Source of the DNA: an uncultured Winogradskyella sp.
Lineage (GTDB): Bacteria > Bacteroidota > Bacteroidia > Flavobacteriales > Flavobacteriaceae
Reading direction: 5' to 3'
Assembly: GCF_947498345.1 (NCBI RefSeq)
Contig: NZ_CANMJY010000008.1
Span: forward strand, 158,282 to 222,281
DNA length: 64,000 bases
Position numbers and translations under genes: made by a program. Below are positions 19,892 to 27,840 of the stretch, piece by piece (within the stretch, counting starts at the first letter, position 1; the number at the start of each line of letters is the position of its first letter). The notes beneath the pieces are model-generated. The model saw only the letters and a list, made by a program, of their open reading frames with translations, had not been told where the DNA came from and did no database searches.

Positions 19892-19917
19892 AAAGTTTAA
19901 AGTATAAATATTTAATT

Positions 19918-20079
19918 ATGAAAAATTTATTAAAACTCGGAAAGGTTTTAAGCAAAAACCAGCTTAGAACGATCAATGGAGGAAAGAAGAGTTGTACAAC
20001 AGCAAGCGAATGCGGCCCTACACAATGTTGCAGTGCAATCCTTAGGGTTTGTTTGCCTAATACAAGTGTGTACTGTTAA
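19918..20079 (+). CDS. Double-glycine leader peptide precursor 1, 53 aa, six-Cys core
   Basis: MKNLLKLGKVLSKNQLRTINGG | KKSCTTASECGPTQCCSAILRVCLPNTSVYC; ATG at 19918 preferred over the ORF start at 19882; sits between PCAT and HlyD genes. Confidence 0.88.
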   Translation: MKNLLKLGKVLSKNQLRTINGGKKSCTTASECGPTQCCSAILRVCLPNTSVYC

Positions 20080-20125
20080 TGATGATAATGAAGATTGATT
20101 ATTAATATTCAAAATCATATTAGTA

Positions 20126-20154
20126 AAGAAGAGGAATTAAAACCTCCTCTTCTT
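20126..20154 (+). terminator. Hairpin after precursor 1
   Basis: AAGAAGAGGA...TCCTCTTCTT; related to the hairpin at 21927..21950. Confidence 0.6.
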
Positions 20155-20171
20155 ATGTATAAATCATAAAA

Positions 20172-21467
20172 ATGGACAAAAACAATATAGAAGATATAGA
20201 ATTAAGATCCGAACAAATCCAGGATCTTTTAGAAGCAGTTCCTAACTGGATGATTCGCTATGGAAATATGCTCATTTTAGTATTTATACTCATGTTTTTA
20301 ACGCTATCATGGTTTATTAAATATCCTGATATCATCACATCAAAAGCACAAATTACCACTAAACTCCCACCACTAAAAAAATATACTCGAGTTTCTGGCA
20401 AGATAGATTCTATACTTATTGCTGATAATTCTTCCTTGAAAGATGGCACTATTATAGCCGTTATTGAAAGCACAGCAAATTTTGAGCACATACAACTACT
20501 TAAATCTATAGTTGATACAATAAAACTCAACAGTAAAAATTTTACATTCCCATTAAACAAGCTTCCTATTCTATTTTTAGGAGATGTAGATTCTGAATTT
20601 GCCTTATTCGAAAACAACTACATACAATATCAGTTAAATAAAGAACATCAACCTTTTAACAATCAACAAAAAGGGAATCAATATTCTAAGACACAACTCT
20701 ACTCAAGGTTAAAAATACTAGAATCCCAAAAACGGATTAACAAAGCAGAATTGGCATTTCAAAAGAAAGACTTAGAGCGACAACAACAGCTTTTTGAAAA
20801 AGGAGTCATTGCCAAACAAACCTTGGAATCTAAGGAATTAATATATCTCCAAGCAGAACGAAATTATGCCAATATGGATGCTTCCATATCGCAAATAAAA
20901 GAGGCTATTGCCAATGCTAATACAAACGAAATAAATACTTCTATAAAAAAAACCAAAGAAGAAATTAGCCTACTCAAAAATGTGATTCAATCCTTTAATC
21001 AACTCAAAAGAGCTTTAAAGGATTGGGAAATGAAATACATGATTTCATCCGATATTGACGGTAAAGTTGCTTTTTCAAAACTATGGTCTAAAAATCAAGC
21101 CGTAAATCAAGGTGAATTACTATTTACTATTATTCCTGAAAAGAATTCGTCCTATATCGCAAAGCTAAAAACACCTGCTCAAAATTCAGGAAAAATTAAA
21201 GTTGGTCAAACTGTCAATATTAAATTAGAAAATTATCCAGATAATGAATTCGGAACCGTAAAAGGGAATATTGAGACTATTTCGCTACTGACAGATGAAG
21301 ATGGCTTCTACAACATTACGGTAGCATTACCAGGTAAACTGATCACCTCTTATAACAAGGAAATTATATTTAAGCACGAAATGCGAGGATCAGCCGAGAT
21401 AATTACCGAAGATTTACGATTGATTGAACGCTTTTTTTATCAACTAAAAACTGTATTCAAAAACTAA
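20172..21467 (+). CDS. HlyD family secretion protein (membrane fusion adaptor)
   Basis: N-terminal TM, VSGKIDSILIADNSSLKDGTIIAVIE, coiled coil, C-terminal SDIDGKVAF...VNIKLENYPDNEFGTVKG. Confidence 0.9.
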   Translation: MDKNNIEDIELRSEQIQDLLEAVPNWMIRYGNMLILVFILMFLTLSWFIKYPDIITSKAQITTKLPPLKKYTRVSGKIDSILIADNSSLKDGTIIAVIESTANFEHIQLLKSIVDTIKLNSKNFTFPLNKLPILFLGDVDSEFALFENNYIQYQLNKEHQPFNNQQKGNQYSKTQLYSRLKILESQKRINKAELAFQKKDLERQQQLFEKGVIAKQTLESKELIYLQAERNYANMDASISQIKEAIANANTNEINTSIKKTKEEISLLKNVIQSFNQLKRALKDWEMKYMISSDIDGKVAFSKLWSKNQAVNQGELLFTIIPEKNSSYIAKLKTPAQNSGKIKVGQTVNIKLENYPDNEFGTVKGNIETISLLTDEDGFYNITVALPGKLITSYNKEIIFKHEMRGSAEIITEDLRLIERFFYQLKTVFKN

Positions 21468-21470
21468 AGA

Positions 21471-21523
21471 TATTCTCTCGCGAGGAATGGACATAACCCT
21501 TGGATGTCCTTAACTGACCAAGG
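21471..21523 (+). promoter_or_regulatory. Repeated 5-prime-leader element, copy 3 (hairpin + H-type pseudoknot)
   Basis: S1 GGACAT(21489-21494)/ATGTCC(21504-21509); S2 CCTTGG(21498-21503)/CCAAGG(21518-21523). Confidence 0.7.
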
Positions 21524-21550
21524 TTATTTTAATTTTTAAATATTTTAATT

Positions 21551-21769
21551 ATGAAAAATTTATTGAATTTAGGAAAAGCTTTAAATAAAGCTGAGCAAAA
21601 ACAAGTAATTGGAGGAGCTTCATTTACTCATGAGTGTGGTGATGTCTTTTCTGGACCTTGTTGCTTTGACGTGATGGAGTATTTTCCAAATCAGAATGCA
21701 GGTGGCGATGAGTGTGAGGTAGGATCATCAAACTGTGGTGTTTGGGGCAAAGTAAAAGTTTGTTACTAA
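21551..21769 (+). CDS. Double-glycine leader peptide precursor 2, 72 aa, six-Cys acidic core
   Basis: MKNLLNLGKALNKAEQKQVIGG | ASFTHECGDVFSGPCCFDVMEYFPNQNAGGDECEVGSSNCGVWGKVKVCY. Confidence 0.88.
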   Translation: MKNLLNLGKALNKAEQKQVIGGASFTHECGDVFSGPCCFDVMEYFPNQNAGGDECEVGSSNCGVWGKVKVCY

Positions 21770-21790
21770 TCACTGTAGGTAATTACTCAT

Positions 21791-21810
21791 TTAACAAGAT
21801 TGCTTGTTAA
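21791..21810. other. Perfect 8-bp stem hairpin between precursor 2 and terminator
   Basis: TTAACAAG-ATTG-CTTGTTAA; no following T tract. Confidence 0.45.
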
Positions 21811-21926
21811 ACAACTTTAATACTGTGACTTTGACAGCCAATGTGCCTCTGGTGTAAGTGTAGAGGTTCAAGATGTTGGATAAACTCATAGTCGCATTTT
21901 TTGTAATTGCCTATAAATTAAGTTCT

Positions 21927-21955
21927 GAAGAGGAGTTTTAACTCCTCTTCCTTTT
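21927..21955 (+). terminator. Rho-independent terminator closing the peptide island
   Basis: GAAGAGGAGTTTTAACTCCTCTTCCTTTT. Confidence 0.75.
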
Positions 21956-21978
21956 AATTAAATTAAAAGTATCTAATT

Positions 21979-23643
21979 TTATTCCAAAACGAATCCTAAA
22001 GGCTCCCCAGTTGCACCATTAGGAAAGCTAATTCCTAAAAGTGCAGAAATCGTTGGTGCTATATCTGGTATTACGGTCTTGCTATAAGTCTCGCCTTGTT
22101 TTATACCTTTTCCGAAGAATAATAAAGGCACGTGTGTATCATAATTAAGCCCACTACCATGTGTAGAACCTGTTTTACTATAGGCAATATGAGCAATATC
22201 GTCTACCACAATAACGTCACCAGAGCGTTTTTGATTAAAACCATTCTGTAGCAAAGCCTCAATACCAGTTGTGAAATCAGTACTATTCATAGCTGTTGCT
22301 GTATACACTTTAGCAATATTAGGATAGCTAATTTGCTCATCAACTAAAGCTTGTTCTACCTTATGAATATTTAAGTTTAACTCTTTCAACTTAGCTTTAT
22401 TAAAGAATATTTGATTATTGCTTACATTCTCTACAATGTCTATGGTACCATAAGTGTCCTTTAAAAACTTTTGAAATTGTTCTTTTCTAGAGTTGTAGTC
22501 AAGGTAACCAGCAGGAATTTTAACTGATTGTAAGTATGCTGGCACATTAACAGCACCATGATCTGCCGTTAAAAATACAGTGTACTCTCCTTTGCCAACG
22601 GTCTCGTCTAAATAGTTAAAAAAACGTTCGAGATCTCTATCCAATCTAATGTATGTATCTTCTATCTCTTTAGAGTTTACTCCAAAATTATGACCTACAT
22701 AATCTGTGCTAGAGAAACTTACGGTTAATACATCTGTATCATTATCTTGTCCCAGAGCTTCACCTTTTAAAGCAGCTATAGCAAAATCTACTGTAAGACT
22801 ATTTCCATATGCCGTGGCTTTTAAAATATCAAAATCTTCATTTTCAGATTTTAACTCAGCCAAATCATAAGGAAAAGTAGCAGTTTCTTTTCCCATAAAA
22901 CCACCTTCAAAATCATTTAAATCCTCACCACTTTCTATATACGTTTCTATCGGTAGATATGTATCCCATATTTTAAAATAAGATTCAGCAGCATTAGAAG
23001 TATTAAAGTCCATTACCCATTGTGGTAAATCGTTTCTATAAAACGAACTTGTAATCCATACACCTTCATCTTTACCATGAAACCAGTAGGCCGTATTTGC
23101 CGTATGACCTGCAGGCAATATTGCTCCTCTATCTTTAATAGCTATTCCGATACTTTTGCCTCTCATTTGCGTAAACAACCTGTTTTCATCTGCAAAACTA
23201 GTCGTTAGCATGCGTCGTGGTGACATTTTTCCGGCGGAACTCGTTGTGCCAACTGAGGATACGGTATCATCCTGAGCACAATAAACCATCTCCTTAGTGG
23301 CTTTATCATACCAATGGTTAGAGATAATCCCATGATATTTTGGAGTCGTACCTGTATAGACTGAAGCATGCCCTGGCCCTGTATATGTTGGTACATAATT
23401 AAAATGATTGTTTTTACAATTAAAGCCTTCCCGTATCATACGTTTAAAACCGCCGTCACTAAATTTAGACTCAAAGCGTGTTAAGTAGTCATAACGCATT
23501 TGATCTACTACAATGCCTACTACCAATCTTGGTTTTGGCTCATTTTTTTCGCTATTAATTTCCTGACTTTTGATTATTCTTTCTTGAGAACCACAAGAAA
23601 AAAGCAAGGATATGGTGATAATTAATGTGAAGATATTTTTCAT
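21979..23643 (-). CDS. Alkaline phosphatase family protein (PafA-like lipoprotein)
   Basis: LLFSCGS lipobox, VVGIVVDQMRYDYL, YTGPGHASVYTGTTP catalytic Thr region, LTADHGAV, HGSGLNYDTHVPLLFFG. Confidence 0.88.
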   Translation of the reverse strand: MKNIFTLIITISLLFSCGSQERIIKSQEINSEKNEPKPRLVVGIVVDQMRYDYLTRFESKFSDGGFKRMIREGFNCKNNHFNYVPTYTGPGHASVYTGTTPKYHGIISNHWYDKATKEMVYCAQDDTVSSVGTTSSAGKMSPRRMLTTSFADENRLFTQMRGKSIGIAIKDRGAILPAGHTANTAYWFHGKDEGVWITSSFYRNDLPQWVMDFNTSNAAESYFKIWDTYLPIETYIESGEDLNDFEGGFMGKETATFPYDLAELKSENEDFDILKATAYGNSLTVDFAIAALKGEALGQDNDTDVLTVSFSSTDYVGHNFGVNSKEIEDTYIRLDRDLERFFNYLDETVGKGEYTVFLTADHGAVNVPAYLQSVKIPAGYLDYNSRKEQFQKFLKDTYGTIDIVENVSNNQIFFNKAKLKELNLNIHKVEQALVDEQISYPNIAKVYTATAMNSTDFTTGIEALLQNGFNQKRSGDVIVVDDIAHIAYSKTGSTHGSGLNYDTHVPLLFFGKGIKQGETYSKTVIPDIAPTISALLGISFPNGATGEPLGFVLE

Positions 23644-23756
23644 GATACGACTGCCATTTTATTGAGTTTCAAAAATACGTTTTTTAGACCATCTTAATTT
23701 AAATTAACATTAATAAACTCATCTTTTTTCATACTTTAGCATTAAGAAATTCTTGC

Positions 23757-24494
23757 ATGAAGTACCTTCATAATATTGGCACATACTTTATAATGATTAA
23801 AGACATGTTTCGCAAACCTACCAAATGGTCTGTGTTAAAAACTTTAATCCTTAAAGATATTGATGACCTTATCATTGGTTCTTTGGGCATTGTCGCATTT
23901 ATAGCATTTTTTGTTGGTGGTGTTGTGGCTATTCAAACATCACTCAATATTAGTAACCCTTTAATTCCAAAGTATTTAGTGGGTTTTGCAACACGTCAAT
24001 CTATCATTTTAGAATTTGCTCCAACTTTTATTTCCATTATTATGGCAGGTAAGGTGGGTTCTTTTATAACTTCTAGCATTGGTACAATGCGTGTTACCGA
24101 ACAAATAGATGCTCTAGAAGTTATGGGAATCAATGCCATCAATTATTTAGTATTTCCAAAGTTTATTGCTTTAACACTTTATCCTTTTGTGATTTCCATT
24201 GCTATGTTTCTTGGGATTTTAGGTGGTTTAGCAGCATGTGTTTATGGCGGTTATGGCACATTAGAAGACTATATCGATGGTGTACAAAATGACTTTATTC
24301 CTTTTCATATGACCTATGCTTTTATAAAGACTATGGTCTTTGCTTTTATACTAGCTACTATACCTTCATTCTATGGCTATTTTATGAAAGGCGGTGCATT
24401 AGAAGTTGGTAAAGCAAGTACAACATCTTTTGTGTGGACCAGTGTAGTGATTATACTATTAAACTTTTTATTAACCAGTTTACTTTTAGGCTAA
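23757..24494 (+). CDS. ABC transporter permease, MlaE family
   Basis: MAGKVGSFITSSIGTMRVTEQIDALEVMGINAINYLVFPK. Confidence 0.9.
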   Translation: MKYLHNIGTYFIMIKDMFRKPTKWSVLKTLILKDIDDLIIGSLGIVAFIAFFVGGVVAIQTSLNISNPLIPKYLVGFATRQSIILEFAPTFISIIMAGKVGSFITSSIGTMRVTEQIDALEVMGINAINYLVFPKFIALTLYPFVISIAMFLGILGGLAACVYGGYGTLEDYIDGVQNDFIPFHMTYAFIKTMVFAFILATIPSFYGYFMKGGALEVGKASTTSFVWTSVVIILLNFLLTSLLLG

Positions 24495-25261
24495 TGATAG
24501 AGGTAAAAGACTTACATAAATCCTTTGGTGATGCACATATATTAAAAGGCATTTCTACCTCTTTTGAAAAAGGTAAAACCAATCTTATTATAGGACAAAG
24601 TGGTTCTGGTAAAACGGTATTTTTAAAATGTTTGCTCGGCTTATTTGAATATGAAGAAGGTAGTATTGCTTATGATGGAAAGATCTTCAGTAATCTTAGC
24701 CCTGATGAAAAAACCGATTTAAGATCAGATATTGGTATGGTGTTTCAAGGTAGTGCGCTTTTTGATTCTATGACCATTGCAGAAAATGTTATGTTTCCTT
24801 TACGTATGTTTACTAAGCAAAGTAAGAGCGAAATGGAAGATCGTGTAGACTTTGTATTAAAACGCGTTAATCTAGATGATGCTCATCATAAAATGCCTAG
24901 TGAAGCTTCTGGTGGAATGCAAAAGCGTGTGGCTATAGCCAGAGCTATTGTAAACAACCCTAAATATTTATTCTGCGATGAACCAAACTCTGGCCTCGAT
25001 CCTAAAACAGCCATTGTAATTGACAATCTTATTCAGGAAATTACAGACGAATACCAAATTACCACTGTAATTAATTCTCACGATATGAATTCTGTAATGG
25101 AAATTGGCGAAAAAATTGTCTTTTTAAAAGATGGTTTAAAAGCCTGGGAAGGTTCTAAAGAGACTATTTTTAGAACAGACAATGAAGTCGTAACTGATTT
25201 TGTATATTCCTCTGAGTTATTTAAAAAAGTACGACGCATGTACTTAGAAGAAAATCAATAG
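24494..25261 (+). CDS. ABC transporter ATP-binding protein, MlaF-like
   Basis: MIEVKDLHKSFGDAHILKGIS start at 24494 overlapping the permease stop; Walker A GQSGSGKTVFLK; signature EASGGMQKRVAIARA. Confidence 0.9.
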   Translation: MIEVKDLHKSFGDAHILKGISTSFEKGKTNLIIGQSGSGKTVFLKCLLGLFEYEEGSIAYDGKIFSNLSPDEKTDLRSDIGMVFQGSALFDSMTIAENVMFPLRMFTKQSKSEMEDRVDFVLKRVNLDDAHHKMPSEASGGMQKRVAIARAIVNNPKYLFCDEPNSGLDPKTAIVIDNLIQEITDEYQITTVINSHDMNSVMEIGEKIVFLKDGLKAWEGSKETIFRTDNEVVTDFVYSSELFKKVRRMYLEENQ

Positions 25262-26752
25262 TTAATTTCTATTAATTCTTACTTTTTCTGTTTTTAATTC
25301 ATCTTTAAGCCACTTTAACAACTCGCCTTCTTTAACTAAAACCAAGCTATCATTTAAATTTGAATTCCATTTAATATTAGCCACAGAAATAGTGTCTATT
25401 TTTATAAAATCTTTAGACTCTAACATTTTGGCATAACCGAAATAATTTAAGTCATTGAACTTTATTTTTACATCCTTAGCAAGACTTGAGAAAGCGACTT
25501 CATTATTAGAATTTTGTGTTTCGAGTTGCTGATTTAGACCAGAGATTGTTTCATTTAACTCAGTTATCTGATCTTGAAGCCCAGAAATAACCAACCTACT
25601 TTCTTTTAACTGATCCCTCGTATCATTATATGCATTTGTAATCAATTCATAACTCTGTGTGTCACTTCCTTTTATTCTAAGTTTGGCACTCCTTAATTTG
25701 TCAAAATTTGGATTTGAAGCTAATTCATTATTCCATAGTTGTTTAGTCTGATCATTTATTTCACCTAAAAAAGTTAGCTCTATTACCTGGTCTTCATAAC
25801 TATAATCCTCATCAAATAGTTGTGCATTTAAAGGTTCTACCTTTGTCTCAATGAATGTTTTTGCCTGATTATTAAAAATAGATTCTTTATAAACATTTAT
25901 AAAAGTTAATGTTGGCCAAATCATTACTCCGATGGCTACTAAAGATGCTATTTGAGCTATACGTTTTCGTTTTTTTGAATTCGCATATTTTAACATTGGA
26001 AAACGTAAAACCTTTAGTACAATAAACGTTGCTAAAGCGATGAAGATTGTATTAATAGTAAATAAATTCATTGCTCCACCAAAAAATACCCAATTCCCCT
26101 TAGCTAAACTATAGCCTGCCGTACAAAGTGGTGGCATTAACGCTGTAGCAATCGCCACGCCGAAAATCACAGATGCTATAGTTCCTTTTTTAGTGCGAGC
26201 GATTATAAGTGCTAAACCACCAAAAAAAGCAATGAGTACATCTCTTATATCTGGTTTTGTTCTACCTAATAATTCTGAAGTTTCTGAGGCTGTACCTAAA
26301 GGAAAAAATCTAAAAAAGACATATGCTGTTATTAAACTTAGAACTATCATAGTTGCCAAGTTTATAAGTGATTTCTTAAGAGAATCTATATCATTGACAG
26401 CAATGGACATACCTATACCTAAAATGGGTCCCATTAGAGGAGATATTAACATGGCACCAATTACTACTGCTGTAGAATTTGCATTGAGTCCTACAGAAGC
26501 TACCATGATAGAACAAATTAAAATCCAAGCTGTAGCTCCTTTAAAAGGAATATCTGCCTTTATAGCTTCAATCGTTGCTTCTCTATCTGTATCGTCTCTA
26601 AAATCTAAAAGCTCACTTAAAAAAGTAGAAATACTTGAAAAAAGCCCTTTAGCATCTTGCTTAATGGCTTCTTTTTTTTCTTCAACAGCCTTGTCTTTAT
26701 TTACCTGTTGTTGTTCATCTTCAGAAAAATCGAATTTACTTTCGTCACTCAT
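25262..26752 (-). CDS. DUF389 domain membrane protein
   Basis: AWILICSIMVASVGLNANSTAVVIGAMLISPLMGPILGIGMSIAVND. Confidence 0.88.
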   Translation of the reverse strand: MSDESKFDFSEDEQQQVNKDKAVEEKKEAIKQDAKGLFSSISTFLSELLDFRDDTDREATIEAIKADIPFKGATAWILICSIMVASVGLNANSTAVVIGAMLISPLMGPILGIGMSIAVNDIDSLKKSLINLATMIVLSLITAYVFFRFFPLGTASETSELLGRTKPDIRDVLIAFFGGLALIIARTKKGTIASVIFGVAIATALMPPLCTAGYSLAKGNWVFFGGAMNLFTINTIFIALATFIVLKVLRFPMLKYANSKKRKRIAQIASLVAIGVMIWPTLTFINVYKESIFNNQAKTFIETKVEPLNAQLFDEDYSYEDQVIELTFLGEINDQTKQLWNNELASNPNFDKLRSAKLRIKGSDTQSYELITNAYNDTRDQLKESRLVISGLQDQITELNETISGLNQQLETQNSNNEVAFSSLAKDVKIKFNDLNYFGYAKMLESKDFIKIDTISVANIKWNSNLNDSLVLVKEGELLKWLKDELKTEKVRINRN

Positions 26753-26754
26753 AG

Positions 26755-27840
26755 TTAACCATATTCTTCTCCAAAATTGGCTTTCACATTTTGAAGTACT
26801 TTTTTAATGTCTTGTTCTTTAGCCTTAGGAAAGATAAGTAAAACTTCGTCTTTATCCACAATAATGTAATCATTTAGGCCATCTACGACGACAATTTTAT
26901 CTTTTTTTGACCTAATCATATTGCCAGATGCGTCTTCAGAAAGCACTTTAGAATTTACAACAGCATTATTACTTTCATCTTTTTCTAGCTTATCGTAAAG
27001 GCTTCCCCATGTTCCGAGATCATTCCAATCAAAAGTAGCAGGAATTACAAAAACATTATCACTCTTTTCCATTAATGCATAATCTACAGAAATGTTTTCA
27101 GCCCTAGCGTAATTATCTTTTATAAAGTCATCTTCATACGCTGTATTATATACACTATAGCCACTCTCAAACAATTGAAATAATTCGGGTTGATTGTTTT
27201 TAAATGCTGAGATCACAGATTTTACGCTCCACATAAAAATGCCTGCATTCCATAAAAAATTACCCTGTCCTAAAAAAGATTTTGCAGTTTCATAATCTGG
27301 TTTTTCACAGAATTGATTTACTGATTTAATGCTTGAAGAATTTGATTTGTCAAATTCGATATAACCATAACCTGTATTTGGAAATGTTGGTGTAATACCC
27401 AAAGTCATTAAGGCATCGTTAGACTCACAAAAGTCAAAAGCCATTTTAACGTTTTTGGAAAACGCTTGTTCGTCCTCTATCCAATGATCGCTCGGAGCAA
27501 CAATCATTACAGCATCTTTATTTTCTTTTTGAATTTTTAAAGATGCATAAAGAATACATGGAGCTGTATTTCGCATTGCTGGTTCTAAAACTACCTGACG
27601 CTTGGTAATATTTGGCAATTGCTCAAACACCAAATCATTATAACGTTCGTTTGTAAGAATGAAAATATTTTCTTCTGGAATAAGCGTAGATAAACGATTA
27701 AATGTTTTTTGAATTAACGTATTACCGGTTCCAAGCATATCATGGAACTGTTTAGGAAAGTTTTGTGTACTCACTGGCCAAAACCTAGAACCTACACCAC
27801 CTGCCATTAGTATGGCGTAATAATTTTTATTTTTCATCAA
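26755..27840 (-). CDS. manC: Mannose-1-phosphate guanylyltransferase
   Basis: AILMAGGVGSRFWPVSTQNFPKQF, FCEKPDYETAKSFL, NDLGTWGSLYDKL. Confidence 0.88.
   Translation of the reverse strand: MMKNKNYYAILMAGGVGSRFWPVSTQNFPKQFHDMLGTGNTLIQKTFNRLSTLIPEENIFILTNERYNDLVFEQLPNITKRQVVLEPAMRNTAPCILYASLKIQKENKDAVMIVAPSDHWIEDEQAFSKNVKMAFDFCESNDALMTLGITPTFPNTGYGYIEFDKSNSSSIKSVNQFCEKPDYETAKSFLGQGNFLWNAGIFMWSVKSVISAFKNNQPELFQLFESGYSVYNTAYEDDFIKDNYARAENISVDYALMEKSDNVFVIPATFDWNDLGTWGSLYDKLEKDESNNAVVNSKVLSEDASGNMIRSKKDKIVVVDGLNDYIIVDKDEVLLIFPKAKEQDIKKVLQNVKANFGEEYG

Noticed and set aside
19882-19917. N-terminal extension MSRKSLKYKYLI of precursor 1 ORF
   Set aside because: It overlaps the RNA leader; the second precursor starts at the equivalent ATG with MKNLL, so 19918 is the more plausible start.
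21600-21725. Precursor 2 internal NAGG as a second leader
   Set aside because: No leader-like helix precedes it; probably incidental, kept only as a processing possibility.
19918-21769. Lanthipeptide or sactipeptide interpretation of the Cys-rich precursors
   Set aside because: No LanB/LanC/LanM, radical SAM or similar enzyme in the window, whereas a VKOR-thioredoxin oxidase is present; disulfides are simpler. Enzymes encoded elsewhere cannot be excluded.
26193-26807. 204-aa + strand ORF opposite DUF389
   Set aside because: Antisense to a strong conserved membrane protein; composition reflects the complementary strand.
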